The notes under the pieces were generated by a model. The model saw nothing but the letters and a program-made list of their open reading frames with translations. It was not told where the DNA came from and did not search any database. 8,681 nt of DNA, from assembly GCA_964353255.1 (NCBI GenBank), contig CAYGVJ010000187.1:1-8681 (forward strand), read 5' to 3'. Shown in pieces: positions 1 through 7,522 of the stretch. A program made the translations under genes and the position numbers. The number at the start of each line of letters is the position of its first letter. Positions within the stretch are counted from its first letter, which is position 1. This stretch comes from VFZS01 sp964353255 (GTDB lineage Bacteria > Acidobacteriota > Terriglobia > Bryobacterales > Bryobacteraceae).

Positions 1-10
1 CCGAGGACCT

Positions 11-50
11 CAAAACGTTATCAGTAAGTGCTCAAAACGGAAATCCGGGT
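11..50. repeat. 40-bp perfect direct repeat, left copy
   Basis: These 40 bases recur without mismatch and in the same orientation at 5169-5208. Identity stops abruptly on both sides (t10 versus c5168, c51 versus t5209). The 9-mer CTCAAAACG occurs at 9-17 and again at 31-39, a 22-bp period, which resembles paired protein-binding sites at the end of a transposable element. The transposase remnant begins immediately to the right. The repeat itself is certain; its origin (element end, recombination site or rearrangement scar) is inference. Confidence 0.9.
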
Positions 51-228
51 CGAATCCACGATCAATTACGTGGTGAGCAGACGGTTCGTCAAGAAGCACC
101 AGATGCACTGGACGCTGCGAGGCGCGCACCTACTGCTGCAGTCCCGGACCAAGGTGCTGAACGACGAATTGGAAGGAGTCTTTCGGCGATGGTACCCGCT
201 GTTCCGGGTTCGAGCTCTAGCTGCATGA
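51..228 (+). pseudogene. C-terminal remnant of a transposase
   Basis: The plus-strand frame reads from about residue VESTINYVVSRRFVKKHQM through WTLRGAHLLLQSRTKVLNDE and FRRWYP to a TGA stop at 226-228, about 59 residues. The pattern of ESTIN, then a basic KK stretch, W..RGAH.LLQ.RT.VLN and FRRWYP matches, from memory, the conserved C-terminal tail of a common DDE transposase group resembling ISKra4; the exact family is uncertain. Everything upstream, including all catalytic residues, is missing. The homologous part starts right after the 40-bp repeat at 11-50, so that junction is the breakpoint. The GTG at 28 lies inside the repeat and is not a credible start. It is the only coding-like sequence on the plus strand here and is a dead fragment. 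The 77 bp from 229 to 305 show nothing recognisable. Confidence 0.6.
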
Positions 229-305
229 CCCCCGGGTTGCTGCTGCTCTCCGACAACGACGGTCGTGTCAAGTTCAGACGGATCTGCGCGCCCGAACGGT
301 CACAG

Positions 306-1169
306 CTAAAACTGGAACACAACCAGGACGGGGAAATGGTCCGAGGGGTAACGCCCGTTCTCGCTGTGGGTTATCGTTTCCGCCTCGAGAACCTTGAGCG
401 GCCCTCGAAAGAAAATCCAATCGATGCGTGGCCCACCGGTTGCGCCGCGGAACCCGTTGGTCGTGCTTTCCGGTCCGGAACGGCGCATGGCGGCCGGCCA
501 GGCATCGGTCAATACCGCCTCGATCACCTTGTACACCTCACCGCCCGCAGGGGAATTGAAGTCGCCGGTCAGAATCGCCGGAACGCCTTTCCTCAGCCGC
601 GTGATTCGCTCTAGGATCAACCGTGCGCTCTTCAGCCGTGCCTCGGCTTCCTGCCGGCGATGCGGGAAGTGAGTATCGAGGAGGTAAAAGCGGCGTTTGT
701 TCGCCTTGATCTCGAACAGTCCCCACGTCACCAGTCTCTGCTCACTGAGGTCCCAGGTATTGCTACCCGGGGTATCGGGCGTATCCGAAAGCCAGAAATC
801 GCCCGATTCGAGCAGCCGCAAGGTTGCCTTCTTGTAGAAAATGCCATTGTGCTCGTCGGCCGGGCTTTCGCCTTCCTTGTATTCGTCTTTCAGATTGCCC
901 AGCCGGCTGGACCCGAACCACGCATACTCCGCAGCCTTGTCGGCTATGTAGAGACCCGGCTCATAGAAGAGTTCCTGTGTGCCGAAGATGTCCGGGTTCG
1001 TCTCGCGGATGGTTCTGACCACCATGTCCCGCCGGTATTCCCAGCGATTCGGCCCGTCACCGGGAGCCGGGTACCGCACGTTGAAGGTCATCACGCGGAT
1101 CGTCTGCGCCGGGACCGAAATACCGAACAGCAGGACGAGCGCGGCAGACAGCAGAAGTCTCCGTAGCAT
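306..1169 (-). CDS. Secreted endonuclease/exonuclease/phosphatase-family hydrolase
   Basis: A 287-residue protein with a Sec signal peptide (MLRRLLLSAALVLLFGISVPA, probable cleavage after A21), so it should act in the periplasm or outside the cell. The mature part is a full-length DNase I-like (EEP) fold. Metal and catalytic motifs appear in the usual order: TFNVR (N30), TQE (E66), DTHF (D165, H167), TGDFN (D203, N205), RIDWIF (D250) and SDHFPV (D277, H278). All key residues are present, so an active Mg-dependent phosphodiesterase or phosphomonoesterase is expected. The family ranges from nucleases to sphingomyelinases and inositol phosphatases, so the substrate is open. The ATG at 1167-1169 has a GAGG Shine-Dalgarno (1180-1183) 10 nt upstream. 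It lies 69 bp downstream of the receptor stop on the same strand with no visible promoter or terminator between, so co-transcription is likely. Confidence 0.9.
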   Translation of the reverse strand: MLRRLLLSAALVLLFGISVPAQTIRVMTFNVRYPAPGDGPNRWEYRRDMVVRTIRETNPDIFGTQELFYEPGLYIADKAAEYAWFGSSRLGNLKDEYKEGESPADEHNGIFYKKATLRLLESGDFWLSDTPDTPGSNTWDLSEQRLVTWGLFEIKANKRRFYLLDTHFPHRRQEAEARLKSARLILERITRLRKGVPAILTGDFNSPAGGEVYKVIEAVLTDAWPAAMRRSGPESTTNGFRGATGGPRIDWIFFRGPLKVLEAETITHSENGRYPSDHFPVLVVFQF

Positions 1170-1238
1170 CGTGAAATTGCCTCGGATGGAAGTCGGAAGG
1201 CCGCTGCCGGAACGGTCGGCGCGGCCTCCCGGATTGGA

Positions 1239-4200
1239 TTACCAAAGGAACTTGAGCCCGAACTGAATCTGCCGGGGAGCATTCGCCTGGGAGCTGATGA
1301 CGCCGAACGAACTCGACGTGACCGAGAGGTTGGGGTTGCCGAACCGGGGCGTGTTGAAGGCGTTCAGGAATTCGGCGCGGAACTGGATGCGCAGACGCTC
1401 GACCGGCGAGAACTGCTTGAACACCGAGAGATCGAAATTCCGTGTTATGTCACCGCGAATGTCGGGCAGGCGCTCGGCGACGTTGCCGAAGACGAAGGGA
1501 AGCGGCTGGCTGAAGACGCTGGTGTCGAAGTAGCGCGTCAGGCGCTGGTGAACCGGGCCCTCCAGTTTCCCGCTCCTGCCGTTGTTGTTCGGCCGCGTCT
1601 TGTAGCTGAAGATCCCCGCCGTGTTGTTCGCGCTGAGCGCCAGCGGAGCGCCCGACTGGAAAATGGTGATGCCGTTCACCTGCCAGCCGCCTAGCAGCGT
1701 GTTCAGCAGGCCAGAAACGTCCGCCCCGAAATGCCTGCCGCGCCCGAACGGCAGATCGTAAATGTAGCTCATGACGAGGCGGTGGGCGATGTCAATGCTC
1801 GCAAGCGCTCGCGAGGCGGCGATATTGTAGCTGTCCTGGTGCGTCATCCCGGTTTCGATCATTTTCGACCAGGCATACGAACCGTCGAACTGGAGCCCGT
1901 GCGACAGGCGCTTGCTCGCGGACACCTGCAAGGCGTGGTACGTGGAGGACGAGCCGCTCGAGTACAGCGGCACGATGTCGGTGAACTGCGGGTACGGCCG
2001 CAGTAACTGCGCGCGGCTCATCTTCGGGCCGACCAGCACTCCGCGGCCGACCGCCTCGTAGAACGGATTGTCCACCAGCTCATTCAGCCGCGAACCCAGC
2101 GACATGTCCTCCGGCCGAAGCTGGTTCAGCGTCAGCCCGCTTTCCCCGTTGCGGGAGAGGTGGAAACCCCGCGTGCCAACGTACGCCGCCTCGAGCATGA
2201 GCTGCGACGGCAGTTCCCTCTGGATTGTCAGGTTCCACTGCAGCGACGAGGGAGTGAGCTGGTCGCGCATGTCGACCCACAGCATGCCCCCGGTCTCGGT
2301 CAGCAGGCCGAGGCTGGCGCCCGGATTAGGCCGGAAGCCCTGCGGGAAGGGGTTCCGCAAGAGGTTGAAGGGCGTGATGCCGTCGAGCGAAGTGATCCAT
2401 TCGTTCTCCGTCTTAAAGCCGTTGTTTCCGACCGTGCCGTGAGCAGCATGATTCGAAGGCGCGAACATGCGGGCGAATCCGGCGCGGATCACCGTGCGCC
2501 GGCTGGCCTGGTACGCCAGGCCCAGGCGCGGCGCCAGGTTGTTCCGGTCGAGCGGGAACTGGCTTCGGCTGCGGCCGTCGACCCCGACGAAGACCACGCC
2601 GCCGCGCAGGTTCGCGAACTGCGGCACTCTTGCGGCCAGCGGGGAAAGCGCGAACGGATCGAAGTAGTTCATGCGGTTGAACCGCTCGGTGCGTGGCACG
2701 TCGAAGTCGTACCGCAGACCGAGGTTGAGCGTCAGCTTGCGGGTGAACCGCCAGTCGTCCTGCACGTACCATCCAAGATAAAAGCTCTGCGTGGCCACGT
2801 TCTTGTATGACTGGATGAAGTTGCCGTAGCTGCCGGTTCCCAGCAGGAACGAGGCGAGGCTGTTCCCCGCGGTCGAACTGGCACGATTGGGGTCTGGACC
2901 CTGGGTGAAGCCGGAAGTGAAGTTGAACATGCCCTCTTCCGCTTCCCGGTTGTTGACCCGGATCATCCGGCCCTCGAAGCCGAACTTCAGTGAGTGCGGC
3001 CCCTGGATCCTGGTAACATTGGCCAGGGCGGAGTAGCTCATGAACGTGTTCCATCGGTGGTTTCCGCCTCCCAGGGTCTTGTAGCCGCTGAGGGCGAAGA
3101 TCGGGAACAACGGCTGGTCGGCCCAGACCTCAAGATCCTTCGGCAGGCCAAGCGTCGTGCGGAGGAAGCCGAGCGACTGGTTATTGTGAAAGTACCCGCT
3201 GCGGGCAAAGCCGAGCCGTGCGGTCAGAATCGTGGTCGGGGACAAGGTGTTGGTGTAGTCCGCGACGGCGTTCCTCATGCGGTTCTCAGGATTCACCCGG
3301 CCCTCGGCGATGGCAATATCGCGCGGGACCAGGATTGCCGGAACGTCGAGCACGTGGCGGTGCGAATATCGCGCGAAGAACCGCTGCCGCGACGAGAGAT
3401 TGTGATCGACCCGCACGTCATAGTTGTCGTTGTTGAGCGAGCGGGAGCCCGCGCTGTAGAAGTTGTTCTGGTTGGTGACCGGATTCCCGGCGGTGTTGGG
3501 CATCGGGAAATACTTCATGACGTTCACGGCCACCGGGTCGAAGCGCGGCGCCGGCAGCCGGTTGTCCGGCAATGCGTCGCGAATGTAGCCCGCCCCGTCT
3601 GGGTTCCTGCCGGTTGTGAACGGGTCGAAGATGCGGATCATCTGCCCGTTCGAAGCGAAGGTTTTCGAGAAATCGCCCTGCCGCTCGAGCGCGGTCGGGA
3701 CTGTGCTGGTGCTCGAGGAGAAATTGCGCTGCCGCAAGCCCTCGTAGGAGAACATGAAAAACGATTTGTCCCGCTTGATCGGGCCGCTGATCATCCCGCC
3801 GAACTGGCTCCTCTTGAAGCTGGCCAGCGTCTGACCCAGCTTATTCGCGAAGAAGTTGTTGGCGTCGAGCACGGAGTTGCGCAGGAATTCGAAAGCGCTC
3901 CCGTGGATCTCGTTCGTCCCCGACTTGTAGATCACGTTCAGCACGCTTCCCGCGCTGCGCCCGAACTCGGCCGAGTAGTTCGAAGCCTGCACCTTGAACT
4001 CCGCGATCGCGTCCACCGATGGAAAGACGGAGATGCCGCTGTAGCCCTGCACGGTCGGGTGTGACGCGGTAACCCCGTCGACGATGGTATCCATCATCGA
4101 GCTGCGCGCGCCGTTCACCGAGTAACTCAGGCTGTTGTAGTTGTCGCCGATGCTGCCGCTTACCCCCGGAGTGAGAAAGATCAGGGAGTAAACGTTGCGC

Positions 4201-4652
4201 GAGTTCAAAGGCAGACTCATGATCGCGCGGTTCTCCACCACTTTTCCGACGGACGAAGTGGTGCCTTCCAGCAACGGAGCGTCGGCCGTGATGGACAACG
4301 ATTCGGTCAGCGCTCCCAGTTCGAGCAGGACATCCACGCGCGCCTGCTGCTGCACGCGCAAAACGATTCCGCGGCGGACGAACTTCTTGAAGCCCACCGC
4401 TTCGAGTTCGACTGTGTACTCGCCGGGGGGAAGCAGCGGAGCGATGTAATTGCCCCCGGTGTCGGACCTAACCTCCGTTCGTGTGTTGGTGGCGATGTTA
4501 GTGACTGTGATCAGCACTTGCGGAACCATCGCCCCCGTGGCGTCGCTCACCGTGCCAAGGATGCTGCCGGTAAATGACTGGGCGGCGGCGAATGGGACTG
4601 CCCCGAGCATCAACGCTGCCATGAGCAGCGCCGTGAATACACTCCTTTTCAT
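1239..4652 (-). CDS. Oar-like TonB-dependent outer-membrane receptor
   Basis: An outer-membrane transporter-type protein of 1137 residues. The ATG at 4650-4652 was chosen because it starts a clear signal peptide (MKRSVFTALLMAALMLGAVP then FAAA-QS, cleavage near residue 24). The frame is open further upstream, but that part is low-complexity and covers the promoter. Residues about 28-112 form a carboxypeptidase-regulatory-like beta-sandwich (GTVSDATGAMVP, PPGEYTVELEAVGFKKF). A plug follows (LPLNSRNVYSLIFLTPGV, VDGVTA, SAEFGRSAGSVLNVIYKSGT, GSAFEFLRN), then a long beta-barrel to the C-terminus. The last residues, IQFGLKFLW, end in the aromatic residue typical of barrel proteins. No TonB box was recognised. 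The size and domain order match the acidobacterial Oar-like receptors, thought to import large or polymeric substrates; the ligand is unknown. The ribosome-binding site is poor, only a run of G (complement of 4658-4664). The phosphatase-fold gene follows downstream. Confidence 0.93.
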   Translation of the reverse strand: MKRSVFTALLMAALMLGAVPFAAAQSFTGSILGTVSDATGAMVPQVLITVTNIATNTRTEVRSDTGGNYIAPLLPPGEYTVELEAVGFKKFVRRGIVLRVQQQARVDVLLELGALTESLSITADAPLLEGTTSSVGKVVENRAIMSLPLNSRNVYSLIFLTPGVSGSIGDNYNSLSYSVNGARSSMMDTIVDGVTASHPTVQGYSGISVFPSVDAIAEFKVQASNYSAEFGRSAGSVLNVIYKSGTNEIHGSAFEFLRNSVLDANNFFANKLGQTLASFKRSQFGGMISGPIKRDKSFFMFSYEGLRQRNFSSSTSTVPTALERQGDFSKTFASNGQMIRIFDPFTTGRNPDGAGYIRDALPDNRLPAPRFDPVAVNVMKYFPMPNTAGNPVTNQNNFYSAGSRSLNNDNYDVRVDHNLSSRQRFFARYSHRHVLDVPAILVPRDIAIAEGRVNPENRMRNAVADYTNTLSPTTILTARLGFARSGYFHNNQSLGFLRTTLGLPKDLEVWADQPLFPIFALSGYKTLGGGNHRWNTFMSYSALANVTRIQGPHSLKFGFEGRMIRVNNREAEEGMFNFTSGFTQGPDPNRASSTAGNSLASFLLGTGSYGNFIQSYKNVATQSFYLGWYVQDDWRFTRKLTLNLGLRYDFDVPRTERFNRMNYFDPFALSPLAARVPQFANLRGGVVFVGVDGRSRSQFPLDRNNLAPRLGLAYQASRRTVIRAGFARMFAPSNHAAHGTVGNNGFKTENEWITSLDGITPFNLLRNPFPQGFRPNPGASLGLLTETGGMLWVDMRDQLTPSSLQWNLTIQRELPSQLMLEAAYVGTRGFHLSRNGESGLTLNQLRPEDMSLGSRLNELVDNPFYEAVGRGVLVGPKMSRAQLLRPYPQFTDIVPLYSSGSSSTYHALQVSASKRLSHGLQFDGSYAWSKMIETGMTHQDSYNIAASRALASIDIAHRLVMSYIYDLPFGRGRHFGADVSGLLNTLLGGWQVNGITIFQSGAPLALSANNTAGIFSYKTRPNNNGRSGKLEGPVHQRLTRYFDTSVFSQPLPFVFGNVAERLPDIRGDITRNFDLSVFKQFSPVERLRIQFRAEFLNAFNTPRFGNPNLSVTSSSFGVISSQANAPRQIQFGLKFLW

Positions 4653-4711
4653 ACGTACCCCCCCGCAAACTGTATACACCAGGATTTCCTTTTGGACTCC
4701 CGGACAAGTTG

Positions 4712-4742
4712 AATATACACCCCCCCCACCCCCGCGTGTCAA
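4712..4742 (-). promoter_or_regulatory. Putative sigma-70-type promoter of the receptor, G-tract spacer
   Basis: On the minus strand a perfect -35 TTGACA (4742-4737) is followed after 19 bp by TATATT (4717-4712, five of six consensus bases). The spacer is almost entirely G: a run of 5, a T, then a run of 8. The predicted start is about 50 nt upstream of the receptor ATG. The 19-bp spacer is longer than the optimal 17. An in-register 17-bp alternative, TGTATA, matches consensus poorly. Assignment rests on hexamer match and position only. Confidence 0.5.
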
Positions 4743-4911
4743 CCCCGCAGCACGGCTTTCGGCGCCGGAGGGCTTCCCCATTGCCCGCATGGGTCCATAC
4801 CGGCGCCTGCCAGGGCCTCGAGCGCCCAAGAGTGCCTCTGTCCCAAGCCGGTTGTCAGACACCTGTCCGCCCCCTGTCCCGCTGTTCGCCGAGTTTGCCT
4901 CCGTTCAAGCC
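4743..4911. other. Unassigned intergenic stretch
   Basis: About 170 bp lie between the receptor promoter and the recognisable end of the IS1380-type remnant. The minus-strand frame is open through it (in frame with the receptor), but the peptide is rich in R, G and P with no family resemblance. Near 4886-4911 a few residues (GEQ) may still align with the IS1380-type protein, so part may be more decayed transposase. No RNA gene, hairpin or conserved site was recognised. Confidence 0.4.
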
Positions 4912-5168
4912 CATGTCCAGCACTGCGCGCTGTGCTGAATCGAGAGCTTCCACTCGGCTGATCAGGTCGCGGTTGATCCGCGCCAGCCCGGCGAAGTTCT
5001 CCTCTTCGGTCAGCATCTCGGTCTCGAACGACTGTAACCGCGAAGTCAGCGTTGCCCCACGCTCCCCCGGCCACGGGTCCGCAGACGGAAGATCTTCTCC
5101 GAGCCGATGAGCCGGAAGGTCGGATCTTGGGACAGGCGCTCGGCGTCGTTGACATCCTCGTGGCCGGC
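4912..5168 (-). pseudogene. Decayed IS1380-family transposase fragment
   Basis: Read on the minus strand, the segment gives AGHEDVNDAERLSQDPTF then RLIGSEKI. After a frame break it continues ATLTSRLQSFETEML, TEEENFAGLARINRDLI and SRVEALDSAQRAVLDM. From memory this matches the N-terminal third of IS1380-type transposases (A-GYEDVNDAERLSQDPTFRLIGSEKIW, then -RGAALTSRLQSFE, ending in VLDMDST with the first catalytic Asp). The first ~90 residues and everything after VLDM are absent. About 23 extra bases between SEKI and ERGATL (about 5055-5087) shift the frame, and GLNGG replaces the DST catalytic sequence. It cannot encode an active enzyme. Its N-terminal edge coincides exactly with the start of the 40-bp repeat at 5169. 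Confidence 0.8.
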
Positions 5169-5208
5169 CAAAACGTTATCAGTAAGTGCTCAAAACGGAA
5201 ATCCGGGT
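5169..5208. repeat. 40-bp perfect direct repeat, right copy
   Basis: Identical over 40 bases to 11-50, with the starts 5158 bp apart. It begins at the base after the truncated IS1380-type fragment and ends 36 bp before the stop codon of the PHP-type hydrolase gene. It contains the 7-mer CAAAACG twice (5169-5175 and 5191-5197). The left-flanking CT that extends the internal repeat in the other copy is absent here, so the shared block is exactly 40 bp. Confidence 0.9.
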
Positions 5209-5244
5209 TTGAAGTTTCTGTGGTAGAAGGGTAGCGCCCGCTGC

Positions 5245-7470
5245 CTACCTCAGGTGAACCGGCTGCGTAAATGCGCCGTTGCCGGCCGAGTCCCAGACCG
5301 CAAACCGGACCCATTTCTTTCCGGCAGTGTCGAAGGACACCCGGAACTGGCGGCTGCTGAAAGGCGCCACCTCGGTCGCGCGGACGATTTGCCGCCCGGT
5401 CGTGTTCCCGTCCCCCCAGACCAGTTCCACGAACTCCAGCGGGAACGTCCACTCGATGTCCGCCGTGAACGTGCGCCTGGGACCCGTCCCCTCGATCCCG
5501 CACCTCCGGAATAGCACTTCGCCGGTCGTGACGAAGAAATCGCCGGCGCGCATGGCTTTGAAGAGCGGGCTCCAGTCTTCATCGAACTTCGGAACACGGT
5601 CGAGCTTGACGTAGTTGACGTTCAGGTAGGGGTACGTTTCGTCGTCGGGGTACTTCATGTACGTGTCGCCCTCGGCGATCAAGTACTTCGGTCCGGCCCA
5701 GTTGTTCATGTCGTCGAGCGTGCCGAAGCAGCGCTTCTCGCACAGGCGCTCCTCCGACAGGTCCACGGGCAGCGATTCCCACGAAGCGCCCAGGAAGCGC
5801 TCACTGCGGAATTGCTCCGTTTCGCGAATAGCATCCGGATACCCGGTCGAGCTTTTCGCGCGGGGATGACCCTGCCAGACGTACGCCTGTTCGCGTCGGA
5901 TCATTTCCATTTCGTCCTCGCGCGAACCGATGTGGTACACCTGGCCGTAATCCGGGATCTGCTCCACAAGCGGCTGTCCCGGCTGCCGCACGTGCGTGTA
6001 GAAGACCGGCCGCGGAAAGGCCATCATGTAGTGGGCGCCGAGCGTCATGTTCGGCTCCTCGCCAGGAATAATGAGAAAGCGGCGGTCCGAGTGCCGGCGG
6101 GAGCCCTCAAAGTAAACCTTCTGCTCCTTGAGCCGGATCGGGCCGGGATCCATGGGATGGCTGTCGGAGTGAAAGTCCGCCATGATGGCGATGTTCACTC
6201 CGAGATCGCGAAACACCGGCAGCCACGTGGGCTGGAAATCCAGGGTGCCGGCGTCGGACAACTGTTCGTTGAAGTGCGTGTGGAAATGGCTTACCAGCAC
6301 CTGATAGCCGGGTAGTTCCTTGAAGCGGTCATCATGTGTGTACGCCAACACCGCGCGCTGCGTCGCCTCCACACCGTCCGGGCTCAGGTAGTAGTAAACG
6401 GGCATGTGCTGCCAGGTGCCCGGGGGAGCATTGTAGAGCGCGAAATTGGCCAAGTTGCGGCGCGCCTGCTGCACCCTCCGGTCCCAGAGCTCGTCTGAGA
6501 CCCCGTAGGGCCGGTATTCCTCTTCGCGTTCCGCCTGCCGGATGCCGGCTGAAAACGACTTTTCGTCGTCCTTCCGATACCACACGAAGCCCAGGTTCAG
6601 CTCGATCTCGCGCGCGAAGAAGAACTTGTGCGGGGGCGGGAACATGGCCAACGCGCCGCCCTGCGTCTCGATGATCACCAGGCGGTTGCGCGCCCGGAGG
6701 GCTACCGGATCCGTGTTGATAGAACCGCCAAACTCGTACTTCTGCCAGGAGCGCGACACGTCCTGCCACACTACGCCCTTGACCTTGTCGATGGGAAAGC
6801 CTTTCAGTCCCGCGTTGTACTTATAGGCGACCCGTTTCTCCTCGGTCTTGGCAATGGCTTCCTGCCGCAGGAAGTTGGTTCCCTTATATACCGTGAACCT
6901 AAGCTGGCCCGCAAAGATTCCCATGGAAAGACCGGGGAATGTTACTTCCAGCCGCGCCCCGTCGGTCTTCACCGCACACCCGGTGATGGCATAGCTGGCT
7001 TTCGCCCGGCGGATCTCTTCGGGCCGGCGGGGGAGGTCTGGATTCGTACCCTTGCGCCCCGGAACGTCGAGCGGAGCGTCCCAGAAAGCATTCCAACCTT
7101 CTCTCTCCAGGACCTCGGGAGTGAGATCCATTTTCAGGCGCCGCATCGGCTGGAGTTGCTGCTCGGAGATGCGACGAAGCCCGCTGACCACCTCGAACTC
7201 CGGGCTCACGTCCGTTGCCAGCACCACCCAATTGCCGTTCCCCTTGCGCACGGCCAGTTCCCGCACCACCGGCTGGCGGTTGGCGGACGCGAACGTGGCA
7301 CGCAGTGTCTGCGCCCGTTCGCCCTGCCAAGTCACCTCCAATGCGCCGCCGGCGAGGGCTGCCCTGAGCCCGTCCACCGGCTTGTACTCGCGCAGGTCAC
7401 AATCGAGATTCTGACTCTCGGCCGCACCGGCGCTCAGCGCGGCAAATGCGAGCAGCCAATGAACTTTCAT
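5245..7470 (-). CDS. Secreted PHP-domain metallohydrolase, CehA/McbA-like
   Basis: A 741-residue exported protein with a Sec-type signal peptide (MKVHWLLAFAALSAGAAES, cleavage around residue 16-18). About 370 residues of mostly beta-rich sequence with no recognised family come first. A PHP-type metal site follows: SHFHTHF (H395, H397, H399), GVNIAIMADFHSDSH (H434, D436, H438), IPGEEPN (E471, E472) and VWQGHPR (H535). Their order and spacing match the HxH, DH, GxE and HP motifs of PHP hydrolases. Near TLDDMNNW (583-591) the usual late D-x-H motif is replaced by DDMNN. The C-terminus (LFKAMRAGDFFVTTGEVLF, then a beta-sandwich) resembles the tail of CehA/McbA-type proteins, some of which cleave carbamate esters. 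A metal-dependent hydrolase is likely; the substrate is unknown. The start is supported by AGGAG (7478-7482) 7 nt upstream of the ATG. The gene has its own promoter. Confidence 0.75.
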   Translation of the reverse strand: MKVHWLLAFAALSAGAAESQNLDCDLREYKPVDGLRAALAGGALEVTWQGERAQTLRATFASANRQPVVRELAVRKGNGNWVVLATDVSPEFEVVSGLRRISEQQLQPMRRLKMDLTPEVLEREGWNAFWDAPLDVPGRKGTNPDLPRRPEEIRRAKASYAITGCAVKTDGARLEVTFPGLSMGIFAGQLRFTVYKGTNFLRQEAIAKTEEKRVAYKYNAGLKGFPIDKVKGVVWQDVSRSWQKYEFGGSINTDPVALRARNRLVIIETQGGALAMFPPPHKFFFAREIELNLGFVWYRKDDEKSFSAGIRQAEREEEYRPYGVSDELWDRRVQQARRNLANFALYNAPPGTWQHMPVYYYLSPDGVEATQRAVLAYTHDDRFKELPGYQVLVSHFHTHFNEQLSDAGTLDFQPTWLPVFRDLGVNIAIMADFHSDSHPMDPGPIRLKEQKVYFEGSRRHSDRRFLIIPGEEPNMTLGAHYMMAFPRPVFYTHVRQPGQPLVEQIPDYGQVYHIGSREDEMEMIRREQAYVWQGHPRAKSSTGYPDAIRETEQFRSERFLGASWESLPVDLSEERLCEKRCFGTLDDMNNWAGPKYLIAEGDTYMKYPDDETYPYLNVNYVKLDRVPKFDEDWSPLFKAMRAGDFFVTTGEVLFRRCGIEGTGPRRTFTADIEWTFPLEFVELVWGDGNTTGRQIVRATEVAPFSSRQFRVSFDTAGKKWVRFAVWDSAGNGAFTQPVHLR

Positions 7471-7493
7471 GCTCCAGCTCCTATGAGCCTGCG

Positions 7494-7522
7494 AGTATAT
7501 GGGAAGCGGACTCCACAGTCAA
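7494..7522 (-). promoter_or_regulatory. Near-consensus promoter of the PHP-type hydrolase gene
   Basis: On the minus strand TTGACT (7522-7517) and TATACT (7499-7494) are separated by exactly 17 bp; each hexamer matches the sigma-70 consensus at five of six positions. The predicted start lies about 15-20 nt upstream of the ATG, just in front of the AGGAG ribosome-binding site, giving a very short leader. The promoter lies about 20-25 bp outside the terminal repeats of the neighbouring insertion sequence. Confidence 0.65.

Noticed and set aside
2994..4064. Long plus-strand open frame of 356 codons
   Set aside because: It is the antisense shadow of the receptor gene in high-GC DNA; its translation is R/V/G-rich with no family resemblance.
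4671..4676. TATACA as an alternative -10 for the receptor
   Set aside because: The sequence 17-18 bp upstream (GAGTCC or GGAGTC) does not resemble a -35 hexamer, so the upstream TTGACA/TATATT pair is preferred.
4653..4862. N-terminal extension of the receptor reading frame by 70 residues
   Set aside because: The extension is R/G-rich and unlike the family, covers the promoter and G-runs, and would bury the signal peptide that starts cleanly at 4652.
11..5208. CRISPR repeats
   Set aside because: Only two copies exist, 5.16 kb apart, with genes between them and no spacer array or cas genes.
4739..5503. Minus-strand open frame of 254 codons
   Set aside because: It runs from an alternative frame of the hydrolase gene through the 40-bp repeat and IS1380-type remnant. 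It is a chance fusion; only the remnant part has family resemblance.
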